From: Petrosia ficiformis
Lineage: Eukaryota > Porifera > Demospongiae > Haplosclerida > Petrosiidae
NCBI GenBank assembly: GCA_947044365.1
Contig: OX345636.1
Coordinates: 434,001-498,000, forward strand
Length of the DNA stretch: 64,000 nt
Direction: 5' to 3'
The notes below the pieces were generated by a model that saw only the letters and a program-made list of their open reading frames with translations, was not told the DNA's origin and searched no databases. Both the position numbers and the translations under genes were made by a program. Below, in pieces: positions 22,579 through 33,981 of the stretch. Numbering within the stretch: the stretch's first letter is position 1; every line of letters begins with the position of its first letter.

Positions 22579-24013
22579 TTAGTGTCCTGAATTAATTATT
22601 GCAGATATTTTAACAACAGAACATCCAATTATCTGCATAGTAGGAAATCCAAATGGTGCAGATTTACATGCTTCTTGTGGAGCACAAAAACCAACTGACA
22701 TATTTTCATTAGATGGACCAGGTGGAATATTTTCTTGCTCTTTAAATGGTACATGACTTTTTGGGACTACTAGGCCTAGATACTTGTAATATATTCGAAA
22801 CATCCTGGTACTATTTTTCACTCATTCTCTTATATGCTTGAACACCATCGACGCTCCTGTGACCTGTAACATTCATTATCACTTGCTCATCAACACCAGT
22901 TCGAAAAAGACGTGTTGCTGCAGTGACTCTGAGTGAATGATTAGTTTTATAGCCAGTGATTCCTGCACTTTCACATACATGCTTCACTGTTGACGCTAAT
23001 GGATTATGTCCAACAGGCTCCTAAGAATACCAGCATTCCTCAGTGAACTTGCGAAGTGGAATCAAATAGAAGGCATTATCTGGTCTATTAATTTGACACT
23101 TAGAGCAATAGAGCTTATAGAGACGAACAAAACAACTTGATTGATCAGAATTTGCATAGTGAACAACACTCTTCGATTGAACTTTTCTGTGTTTTAGTCC
23201 TCCAGGATTGTTCTTTGAGACGTCTTCATAATATTTCAGATAAGGTGTTTGACCAGGGGCCTCAACTAGCTCAATCTGATCTGGACGCAAACTCCTGTGC
23301 TCCAGTCTATTTCGAAGTGCAAAATATAATCCACACATCCATACAATTGTATCCAAAAAAGACAATGTGGATCTTTGTCACCCAACAAACCCTTCTCCCA
23401 CAGCAGTTCCTCATCACTGGCTAGAATGGGTTCAGCCTGCTTCTTCTTTGTACCAACTCCTTGTGAAAGTAACTGCTTCATTTCACTATCTAACACACTC
23501 TTCAGAAAAAAAGAACTCAGGATCAGAGAAAAAATCAATGGCATCTCCCGTCTTCTCACGCAGATAACACTGAATGCCACACAGAATCTGATGTAGAGTG
23601 TTACCAGTGTAAGGCTTGCCATCATTACGCCTTATCTCAACAATGAATTTACTGAGCCACTTGCAAAGATTGGCATTACTCATCTCGGCAAGCTTGCTAG
23701 GACATTCATTAGGTTTTTCGGCAATCTTTATTCTGTTTAATCGCCAACTCATCCATATCCCATGAGCCCACTTAGTCTGTTGCCTGGTCTTCTGAGGCAC
23801 AGCCTCCAATACTTTAGCTTGTAGGTCTTTTTTGCTCACAGGAACTGTAAATCGGACACTGGCCGCACTAGTTTGACTCCTAGTCACTCTTCTACTTGCT
23901 ACATACGAGCAGCTAGTACTTGTAGTAGGCGGATCTACAGTATTAGACTTTACTTGATGCTCCTCAAACTGCTGAGAAGCAGCTAATAAGAGAGAGTCTA
24001 TTTCATCTTCCAT
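22579..24013 (-). pseudogene. Crypton-type tyrosine recombinase (DUF3504-like), decayed
   Basis: The frame 24013-23486 begins MEDEIDSLLL and carries the N-terminal SAM-like/DUF3504 block (GIWMSWRLNRIKIAE, LCKWLSKFIVEIRRNDGKPY). The catalytic part is spread over other frames: 23625-23266, 23365-23021 (SKNNPGGLKHRK, RPDNAFYLIPLRK), then about 23020-22825 with NHSLRVTAATRLF (Arg near 22929), TGHRSV (His-Arg near 22857) and QAYKRM (Tyr near 22833). The order R..H-x-x-R..Y fits tyrosine recombinases. There are frameshifts near 23300 and 22825 and an in-frame TAG near 23022, so the copy is dead although the catalytic residues survive. Family members include Crypton transposons and host genes derived from them. 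Confidence 0.85.
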
Positions 24014-24268
24014 CGTGAGACTTTTACACCGTAGTTATGACAACAGTGACGTAAAAGGCTTAATTTAATGTACCTACGACTAGCATAGTTGTGGTAGGTC
24101 TAAATCGGTTAGATGGCCTCTGTGTCGGTATCTAAACTATATATAATATATATATATATATATATATTATATGTATGCTAATAGGTCCGATACCCAAAAT
24201 ATAGGACCAGTTTATGTGATATAGCCCGAGCTTGCGAGGGCTATATCACATCCGAGGACACAAAACAA

Positions 24269-24318
<50 letters not shown>

Positions 24319-24550
24319 CACAGTATATGCATGGTTTGTAATTGATTATATTACTGTTACAGCATGCTGCAATGTACACATGCATGCTGATCATCTCTGT
24401 TCTTACTCTTGTCTGCTTTGATTTTGGTGAACTATAACATTATATATATAGATATAACGAACTTCATTTTGTCAATCAATTTTCATTAGTGATCCTGGAA
24501 GAAAAGACTTCATTATACATATGTGTAGTAGTATATAAGCTTATCATAAA
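24014..24550. repeat. AT microsatellites and a GATATAGCCC hairpin
   Basis: (TA)n at about 24139-24168 and 24270-24312. Between them, 24216-24250 folds into a hairpin (TGTGATATAGCCC..GGGCTATATCACA). Similar hairpins with GATATCACCC lie in the large palindrome at 39050-39100, suggesting a common repeat family. No gene. Confidence 0.55.
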
Positions 24551-25163
24551 GTTTGGGAGCAGTAGGAGGTATGTGTTTGAAGTTGTAACTCTTGAAAGTA
24601 AAAAAAAGTTGGGAAGGAATGAATGAATATCTTGCTAAAACAATGTCTGTGGCAAATCATATTTTGTTTTTGATATTTGTTATCCAGTCCCCTTATCCTC
24701 ACTACTTATTGCCTCGCCGCGCCTACGCGTGGGCGAGTATTAGCACTTTGGTTGTCATACTGTCATTCATTCTGTCGCTAATTTTTTTAATTTCATCGTC
24801 GATTTAAAGACTTGATAAAGTAGAGAAAGAAGTTTATCAAAATCGTATTGAAAAAAGATCTGCCACAGACATTGTTTTAGCAAGATATTCATTCATTCCT
24901 TCCCAACTTTTTTTTACTTTCAACAGTTATAACTTCTGTAGTATCTTAATATTTTTAAGTTATATATTTGATAGTAATAAGAGAGAGAGTGACGGACAGT
25001 ACTACCAAAACTATGACATGAGGTAATCTGACATGTGTTACTGAGCATGCTCACAAAAACTAAAAGAAACCATACAATCTTAATTAAGAATACATAACTC
25101 AACAATGCAATATACTACAACTTCAAACGCATACCTCCTACAGCCCCCAAACTTTCTGATCTG
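24551..25163. mobile_element. Fold-back element, family C
   Basis: 24551-24670 and 24852-24950 plus 25118-25163 are inverted copies (CCACAGACATTGTTTTAGCA, CATTCATTCCTTCCCAAC). The right arm is split by about 165 bp of other DNA. Part of its centre (GTCGATTTAAAGAC..TTTAGCAAG) recurs directly at about 25278-25372, so the family is repeated locally. The centre also holds a GCCTCGCCGCGCCTACGCG block like the ends of family R. Confidence 0.65.
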
Positions 25164-25598
25164 TTCAAAAACATGGTCTTCTATTGCTCTGTTGTTTTTA
25201 TAACAAAGTAAACTGTATGAAAAGTTACTTAGAATGTAAAATGCTAAAATCTCTACAGATCCTAGCCAGACGCTTTAAGCGTCGATTTAAAGACCTGATA
25301 GAGTAGAGAAAGAAGTTTATCAAAATCGTCTTGAAAATAGATTTGCCACAGACATTGTTTTAGCAAGTTACAGACTAAAAGATTCTATCTCTGCCAGTTT
25401 CTGCCATTTCCTTGCAATAACCCACACCCTCAGCCACACCCAATGTGATCACGTGAGATCAAACGTGGAGGTCAGTTTAGAGCAATGCCTTCCTTTCTGC
25501 TATTATTGAACTTTTGTTTGACTTTCAAATTACATATATTTGAACTGTAGATTCAATGTTTTTGCTCATTGTATTTGTAACAATTTATTATAGGATAA

Positions 25599-25674
25599 TT
25601 ACCCTCGCCGCGTAGCGTAGGCGGAAGGGTACGGTAATCGTTTTGTCTGTGTGTCTGTGTGTCTGTGTGTCTGT

Positions 25675-25706
<32 letters not shown>

Positions 25707-26250
25707 TAGCAATTTTTCTGGAAAAATAAAAACATTGACATTTCAAAAGAGGTACTGGTAGACTTCAAATTATACAAGGAAAAAAAATAACGTAGGAATT
25801 CTTCTTAAACCTTTCGGTTATAAAGTTATCACAATGTTTATAACTCACGATTACTGTTTCCAGACTTGAGAAGACTCGTGGAGGCATCTGGACACATCAA
25901 AACATAACTACTCCTGTATCATGACTATCGCTAGCAAAGCACTACATAAAAGCAAACAAAATTTGGGTAGTGGTTGCTACAACATCGAGTACTGGCTCCA
26001 AGCATTCTCCATTACTTTCAAACTCCGCCTATTTCAATTTCAAGTCATGTGCTGTGCACGTTACTCGAACGTCAGCAGTTTTGAGGACCTGTCTATGCTG
26101 TCTTTGTGGAATATTTCACAAGACGAATTGAGGATCTTTCTTTCTTCTTTCAGATAATACAGAGACTAAAATGTAAGACTTATAGTATAGACAAGGAAGA
26201 GACTAGTATAATCATACTAAGTAATAAGTAGTGAAATGTTAGTTTATATA

Positions 26251-26295
<45 letters not shown>

Positions 26296-26513
26296 ATCTA
26301 TATCTATTATAATATTATTATAAAAACTAACATGCCAGTACGGTTTTATAACTTAAAATGTTTTATACACAAACTAAACAATCTGAAGTAAACATTCTCA
26401 TTATTATATGACCATACAAACGAGCAATGATAATTATAATCTTTTGGCATATTATATTTCGAAATTATAGTTTTTATTACCTTGCCACGTAGGCGAGGGT
26501 CCCGTCCCGACGG
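25599..26513 (+). mobile_element. Repeat family R, copy 2
   Basis: Left end TTACCCTCGCCGCGTAGCGT, then (TGTGTGTC)n. Right end CCACGTAGGCGAGGGTCCCG. The interior differs from copy 1 but matches the minus-strand copy at 44153-44998 (CATGACTATCGCTAGCAAAG), so at least two subfamilies exist. A (TA)n run lies at 26250-26285. Confidence 0.75.
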
Positions 26514-27028
26514 TATTCATTATTTTTAGTAACTGAGAGTTGTGGCATAGATATTTTGGAATGAATGAGGTAGTGAATATTTGTTGGAAGATTATATTAT
26601 GTAATTTGACTGTAAGTAACATAGTTATACTAGTGCAAAGCAGTATAGCTGATCGAGAATCATTCTTAGTCATCTTCCATGTGTTTTTATATTTATCAGA
26701 AATAATCTTAGCCAGTCTAGCCACAAAAAAATTTCTCAACCAACTATCAAATTCATATAAACAACAAATTCAAATTTAAGCTTGTTACTTTCTCTCTGGC
26801 ATCTCATTTATTTAATGGTTGCAATTGCAACCTATCCTGAAGCTACAGCGGCGAGGCCACGCACTTCATTTTTGTACTGCATTTTGTTTTTGGTTTAGAA
26901 GAAACCCAACTTGTTCCACCAAATCCAAATTTAGTATAAATTGTCACTTCGCTAAAAAATGTGGATTGTATATAATAAGTATATACCATAATTATATCAA
27001 ACCTCCATTATCATCCACTTTTAAATCA
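26514..27028. other. Stretch without a supported gene
   Basis: AT-rich sequence between two family R copies, with only chance ORFs. Confidence 0.3.
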
Positions 27029-27410
27029 TTACCCATGTAGCGTAGGTGGAAGGGTACGGTAATTGTTTTGTCTGTGTATCTGTCTGTCTGTGTGTGTGTG
27101 TGTTAGCAATTTTTATGGAAAAATAAAAAAACATTGACATATGAAATGAGGTACTTATAGACTTCAAAATATGCAAGGAAAAAAATTATGTAGGAAATCT
27201 TCTAAACCCTTTTGGCTCTAAAGTTATGACAATTTTTATAACTCACAGTTACCGTTTCACGACTTTAAGATGAAACGAGGGCATTAACAAGAGTAAATAT
27301 GGACACACAAAACAAGTGATCCTGTTTCATGGCTGTCGCTAGCCACGAAACACTTCAAACCAAAAACAATCGAGGTAATGGTTGTTACTACACCACCATT
27401 GCATATACTA
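27029..27410 (+). mobile_element. Repeat family R, 3'-truncated copy 3
   Basis: Left end is diverged (TTACCCATGTAGCGTAGGTG). Homology with the 61970 copy continues to the CACCATTG block near 27405, and the right terminus is missing. Confidence 0.65.
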
Positions 27411-27539
27411 AAAGTGTCCATTTTGGGAATAAGTCAACTGGTTAAGAGGACTGGATACGTACACCGATTACCAGATAATGTTTAACCCATACAGCAATCT
27501 CCTATTCATGCACCGGATATCGCATATGTACATAACAAC

Positions 27540-29560
27540 ACACGAAGTTCCAAAGCTATCAACCTGATTCCATTACATAATAGGAAAGATAGTGATTGCG
27601 ATAGATCAGTATACATAAATAAATACTTGCCAGAGTTTCAGAGATTTCAGAACTTGTATTTCAGTAATAACTATTATACTGACAATTATATAACATACTA
27701 TATACTTATGGAGTAAGGACCGGATTCATTATCCATTACTATGATCAAATTATTTTTTCACCTTTAAGCTTGAAGTGTTTCAAGTGATGTTCAATCTAAC
27801 ACAATAAATACTATATTTGACTTTCAATGTTCTCACAATATATACTTCAATTCTTTATAATACATGAAGTTGGAAAGCTATGGTATTACATCACATTAGA
27901 TGTAGGTAAGTTAGTGATTTCAATTATATGTAAAAAGAACAGTATAAATAAATACTTGCCAGAGTTTCAGAGCTTTCTGAACTTGTATTTCAATAATAAC
28001 TATTGTTATACTGATAATTATATAACGTACTATGTGCTTATGGAGTAAGGACCGGATTCATTGTACATCAAATATGACTAAATTGTCTTTGTTGCCTTTA
28101 AATTGATTTGAAGTGTTTCAACAAGTGTTCTATCTAATACAATAACTACTTTCTTTGACTTTCAATGTTGTCACATTATGTACTTAAATTTGTTTACAAT
28201 AAACGAAGTTGGAAAGATATGTGGAACGGATTTGTATTACATCATATTAGATATAAGAAAGATAGTGTTTGCAATTATATGTATATATACTAGAGAATGC
28301 TAGCATGAATGCTAATCATTGTGGGGCGAGCCTGAGGAGGTGCGTAAAGGGGGAAGTATTGTTTAATTTCTTAATTATCAGTTTAAGTGATAATAGTTGG
28401 TTGAATGTTATATAATTTTAAACCACTGTATGAATTATTCGCTTTGATGTTTGAGTCACTAATAAGGTTTCCAAACATATGCAATGTGTCAAACTACACT
28501 CTGTAATCTACACATGGCCTATGTGGTTTAAATTCGTTAAACACCTTCAAATAAAAAGATTTTTTACGGAATACGTATACGCAAACATATATAGATACAT
28601 ATAATGCAAACTTTCCAGCTAACTGATAAGTGTGGGGCTAGCTCAGGCTCGCACCAATAAGTACTTGGCAGAGTTTCGAAGATGTTGACATTTGTATTCC
28701 AATTATAGCTATTATTATTATTATAACACATTGTGTACTTGTGGAATAAGGACCAGATTCATTGTCTATCTTTTGTGAGTAAATTATCTTTGTCGTGTAT
28801 AAATGAATTTAAAGTGTTTCAAGTGATGATCACAATAAATATTGTTTCAATGTTGTCCAATATCTGTATTTTTTGAAGTTGGAAAGCTATTGACCGGATT
28901 TGTATTACATCAAGTTATATAGATATAGGAATGTTAGTGATTTCAATAATTATTATTTGTAATGAACTGTATAGATAAATACTTGACAAAATTTCAGAGT
29001 TTCCTAGACTTGAATTTCAGCAACAACTATTATTGTACTATTAATTATATATAAAGTACTATGTACATGGAGTAAGGAGCAGATTCATTATCTATCAATT
29101 ATGAGTATAAATGTATTTGAAGATATTCAACAGGTGTTCAATCAAATAATATAACCTACTTAGATGTCTGTAGAATTTATGATGTTGGAAAACTATGGAC
29201 TGGAAACATAATTATTACAACACGCTAGATATAGGAAAGTTAGCAATTACCTTTATATGTATAATGATCAGTACAGGTAAATGTACTTTCCGGAAATACA
29301 AAGTTGTCTAGATTTGTATTTCGATATAACTATATGATTAGAGACAATTATGTGATAGATAGTAATCGGGGATGAGATTCTATTGTAAATATATATATTT
29401 CTTTCTCATATTGAAATTTTTTTGAAGTGTTTCAAGTGCTTTTTAATATAGTGTAATAGCTACTCTCTCTGACTTTCAATGTGGTCAATTTCTTAAATTT
29501 CTCTAGCACATAAACTGAAAATCTGTGGACCATATTGACTTTATATCACATTAGATATAC
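27540..29560 (+). repeat. Degenerate satellite, about 325-bp units, forward block
   Basis: Recurring landmarks: GTTGGAAAGCTATG, ATAAATACTTGCCAGAGTTT and GGAGTAAGGACCGGATTCAT at about 27712, 28041, 28746 and 29070 (spacings 329, 705 and 324 bp). The 705-bp gap holds an extra about 350 bp at about 28290-28650. Units are 70-90% alike by eye. No coding potential. Confidence 0.7.
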
Positions 29561-29781
29561 CATAGTATATTGGAATGGTATGTACTTGTGACAGGTTCAG
29601 TGATGTCTATGCTAAAAGTGACAAAGAGTAGCATGGTATTATAAAATTTATACGGCTGAAAAACCATCTCTAAACCAATTTATGAAAAAGAAAACTGCAA
29701 ATGAATCTACTAGAGAACATTACATAGTCATCATGAATATAATTATAATAGAGCTATATTATAATTTTAAAAATGCAGTGT

Positions 29782-30212
29782 TTTACTTTTCCTTTTACTT
29801 AGACTATGCATTTCTAATTTCCTAGAAATATTAATTTTGGTTTCACTGCTGTTCTTCATTTCTTAATTTCCAATATTTTCTAAGTATCTCAAACTTGTAA
29901 AAGGAAAATGAGTTTTAGTTATTAATAGCACTGGCAATCTTCAATTTCAATACTAGAGTGCTCTTGTCTGTAAAGGAATACAGAAACAAGATTACAACTA
30001 AAAGTACACCATTCACATTCTAACTATTAGCATAATAAATATCTCTAAAATAAATATGGTCCGAGGAATTTCATTTTCCTTTTACAAATTTGAGATACTT
30101 ATATACTATTGGAAATTAAGAGGTACAATGAAATGAAGAACAGCAGTGAACCAAAATTAATATCTGGGAAAAATTGTATGGTCTAAAATAAAAGAAAAGT
30201 AAAATACACAAA
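29782..30212. repeat. Imperfect inverted repeat at the satellite switch point
   Basis: Arms of about 130 bp (29782-29910 and 30080-30212) share TTTCACTGCTGTTCTTCATT and CCTTTTAC blocks in inverse orientation around a 170-bp centre. To its left satellite units run forward, to its right they run in reverse. Confidence 0.6.
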
Positions 30213-30920
30213 ATTATTATTAATTTTACCAAAAAGTAACATGGTATTATAGGGTTTATACGGATGAAAAAAGATCTCTAAACGTATTAGAATACATGGA
30301 ATGATTGAAAATTAATCTACTATATAGACAGAACGTTCCAAAAGCATAATCAACATAATAATTATTATAATACCGATACGTACATTATAATAAAACTGTA
30401 AACATTTCAATCTGGTCCTTACTCATTGTGCATGTTATATAATCATAAGTAATACTACTATATAGTCATAAATGTAGAAACTCTTTATCTATATACTGAT
30501 CTATATACATATAATTGAAATCCTAAATTTAATGCTATGGAACTCCAATCCAGTCCATATATTTCAAATTTCCTAATTACTAAAAACATTTATGTAGAGA
30601 TTGTGAGAACATTAAAGAAAGTAGTTAATGTATTGGATTAAACATATTGAAACTCCTCAAATAAGATAAAGATGACTATGATCAATTAATTCCCATAACA
30701 GATTGAAAATAATCCATATGTTTTTAAAGTTGTATTATATTTTGTAATATTAATAGTAGTAATGTTATAGATATTCATTACCATGTTGTAATATATAATA
30801 GAGTAATTTTATTGAGCCTTAATAACACGGTAGAGTTTTTTAATTATCAATATTAACAGTTAAACTTAGCAGTATCATTAATTAAGAAAGTTAACATATT
30901 AAGGTTGTAGTCTTTTCCGT

Positions 30921-31546
30921 GGGCGGATGCTACTCCAATCAGTTTCTAGTCTTGCAAGCTTCTTGCTGCATACAATCTGGTTCCATTCTGTATTTTTTGG
31001 AAGCCACACCCACCCGGGGGTATAATTATTGGGCCTAAATGTTTTGACTGATAGTTTATTTTCAGAAACAAAGCTAAACACGGCCCACGGGTGGTGGAGG
31101 GGGTTTCAGAAACAAAGCTAAACACGGCTCACGGGTGGTGGAGGGGGCGGTGGGTGGGAAACAATGGTGGGTAACTGTAGTTGCTCTCTGAGAAAGATCG
31201 GAGTTTGATAGTGCCTAGAAAGGTAGATTTTATGGTTTCAGTGAAAAGCTACAGAATTCAGCTTTCTTCAGCCTCTTGTAACTATAAAAGTAAAATGAAT
31301 TTCCAGAAAACGGCTCTATTTATTTTCTCTAAATGCATTGTACTTGGTGCATGCCATGATTGGTGGGCGTGGCTTTCTCCGTTTTGTACTTATTGCGATT
31401 ACAAAAATGGACATTTTATATATGTTTTATCACTTCCAGGACCCTATAAAGGTGATTAGAAGATATGAAGGTTGCCATTACACCAGGTTAGAGTCATATT
31501 ATATAATATTCTATTTTGAAACTGATTGGAGTCGCATCCGCCCACT
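30921..31546. mobile_element. Nested MITE in the 5' part of the Penelope element
   Basis: Terminal inverted repeats of about 26 bp (GTGGGCGGATGCTACTCCAA at about 30919-30946 and its complement at about 31519-31545). The interior is non-coding and includes a 47-bp direct duplication at 31060-31147 (AAACAAAGCTAAACACGG..GGGTGGTGGAGGGG). Confidence 0.6.
31060..31147. repeat. 47-bp tandem duplication
   Basis: Two adjacent copies of a block running from TTTCAGAAACAAAGCTAAAC to GGGTGGTGGAGGGGG, differing at one base. It lies in the nested MITE. Confidence 0.7.
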
Positions 31547-31701
31547 CCCTAGTACCACCTTAATAACAAAATTATTATTAATAAAATCTGAATGTTTCGA
31601 TCATTATTGATCGCTCGGAGCAAGCAATCGTACATCTAGCATATAGGCTAAGGAACCTTCTGAAGAAACAAGCCAGACTGGAAAACCACCTTACATTTCT
31701 C

Positions 31702-33775
31702 ATGAAATGTAGAAACAACAACAAAACGCTTCAAGCGTTAATTGAGTGGGCGGAACATCACAAAAAGGAGAAGTTTTCAGTAGTCAAGAAGCAACAACAA
31801 GAGAAGTTCCAGCTACTCTTGAAAGAGAAAGAAAGATATAAAGGATTTCGAACATCTACTAAGCAGAATGTAGTGGTGAACCTCAGCAGAAAGGCTTGAA
31901 CAAGAACGAGTGCTTTCACTTGGTCTCAACTTTGCCATCGCTCCTAAGAATGTCCCTAAGGAAGACATCATTGCTAGGACAGAACAGGTCGCAGGTATGA
32001 TGAAAGAAGGAGGACAAAAGTTAAGAGAAGAAGTCAGTAGGTGTCTTGATAATTATCAAGGTTCCAAACCTACTTTAAGGAAGTCTGAAAGGGATGCTGT
32101 TAGAAGTTTACAGGATGATAACGATCTAGTTGTGATCAAGGCAGACAAAGGCAATGCAACAGTAGTAATGGATAAGAATGATTATGAAGGCAAGATGGAT
32201 GAACTACTTAAAGGTAAGGATTATACAAGAATTAAGAGAAACCCCACAGCAACAATAGAGAAAAAGGTTAAGGACACCCTTATTAGGTTAGGAAGGAATA
32301 GTAGCCTACCCACCTAAGGAAACGCTTAACACCCCAACAATCTAAATGTCCCCAGTTATATGGACTACCTAAGGTGCATAAAGCCGGTATACCTCTCAGA
32401 CCGATTGTTAGTACAATTGGGTCTCCAACCTACCAGTTGGCAAAAGAGCTTTGCCGTATTTTGTAGGCAAAACCAATTCATATATCCGTAACTCGTCTCA
32501 TTTTGTTGAGAGGATATCGGAGATAGAATTGCAAGAGGTGGACAGACTAGTTAGCTTTGATGTTAAAAGTCTTTTCACCATGGTGCCTATTGATGATTCC
32601 CTCAGGATCATACGTGATCGATTAGTTGTTGATGACACTTTAGATGAGAGAACCACCTTAACAATTGATGAGATTTGTGATTTAACTAATCTTTGTCTCA
32701 GATCCACTTTCTTTAGGTTTAATGACTGTTTTTATGAGCAGAAAGATGGTACCACCATGGGGTCTCCGTTGTCTCCAGTTGTTGCTAACATCTTTATGGA
32801 GGACTTTGAAGGAACAGCTTTAGTCACATGTGATTTACCACCAAAACTGTGGCTAAGGTATGTCGATGATACGTTTGTGGTGTGGCAACATGGAGAAAAC
32901 CACCTTGGTGAGTTCTTGGAACATCTTAATGGACTTCACACAAGAATAGACTTCACAATGGAGGAAGAGATAAGTGGTAAGTTACCCTTTCTAGATGTAC
33001 TAGTTGAGAGGAAAGATAACAGACTCACAACTGACATCTACCAGAAACCTACAAACACCAACAGGTATCTCAACTATAGATCTAGCCATCACCCCAGAGT
33101 GAAAATGGGGATCATCAAAACACTTAGATCTAGGGCTGAGAAGATTTGTGGAGATGATAGAATGGAGAGCGATGAGAGAAAAAAGTTAAAGAATATCTTT
33201 ATGGACAATGGCTACCCAAGCCAGAAAGTCCAGGCAGCACTGAGGAAGAAGACCGGCACATGCCCCAAACAAGATCATGGGAAAAGGGAACTAATGAAGA
33301 GATTAAGACCCTTGTGTTGCCATACACTCCGGGACTCAGTGAGAATATTGATGTAGTTTGTAAACATCTACCAGTGAGAATTGCCTTTACCAGTGAAGGC
33401 ACACTTGGGAATATGTTGACACAAGTCAAAACACCGATTCCACCCTTTGAAAAGACGGAGGTCATTTATGCCATTCATTGTGAATGTGGTGGAACTTACA
33501 TAGATGAAACCGGAAGGACTTTCAAGATCAGGATGAGTGAACATAAGAGAGCTATCAAGATCGGAGATCATAACAATGCTATATCAGTACATGTTCATTC
33601 TACAGGTCACAGTATTCTATGGGACAAGTGTGAAGTTTTAGCAGTTGAAGAAAATTGGAGAAAAAGAAAGATCAGAGAAGCTATTTTAATAAAAAGTACT
33701 TCCTACACCATCAATACAGACCCTGGAGTACACATTAATCCGTCTTGGGACTCTATTCTACCATCACAGACTTAA
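31702..33775 (+). pseudogene. Penelope-like RT + GIY-YIG endonuclease ORF, frameshifted
   Basis: Pieces in order: 31702-31899 (basic, coiled), 31910-32317 with LSLGLNFAIAPKN and VIKADKGNATVVMDK (Penelope N-terminal block), 32318-32450 with [19 protein letters not shown], 32451-33356 with GTTMGSPLSPVVANIFMEDF and the catalytic YVDD box, and 33260-33775 with VIYAIHCECGGTYIDETGR..HK (GIY-YIG core, Arg and Glu-His retained). The frame changes near 31870, 32315, 32455 and 33300. All domains of a Penelope-like element with endonuclease are present in order, but the ORF is broken in at least four places, so this copy cannot make the enzyme. Confidence 0.88.
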
Positions 33776-33956
33776 TCTAAACCTTCATGTCATAGTTTAC
33801 TTTTCTTGTACCATCATTGTCAAACCTTGTTATTTTTCTGTACCACCCTTTGTATTTCCTGTACCATCATTGTTCTCACTCTTTGTACTGTCATGACGTC
33901 ATCACTTGTTATCTGTCCGTATGTAAATAGGCTATTTGGTTTTGTTTTGTATACTG

Positions 33957-33981
33957 CTGAAGAAGACCTTCGGGTCGAAAC
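33957..33981 (+). ncRNA. Hammerhead-like core hairpin in the Penelope 3' end
   Basis: CTGAAGA, then the stem-loop GACC-TTCG-GGTC with one unpaired A, then GAAAC. This has the CUGANGA / stem II / GAAA order of a hammerhead ribozyme; hammerheads are known in Penelope-like elements. I could not find stems I and III with a cleavage UH, so only half of the motif is supported. Confidence 0.35.
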
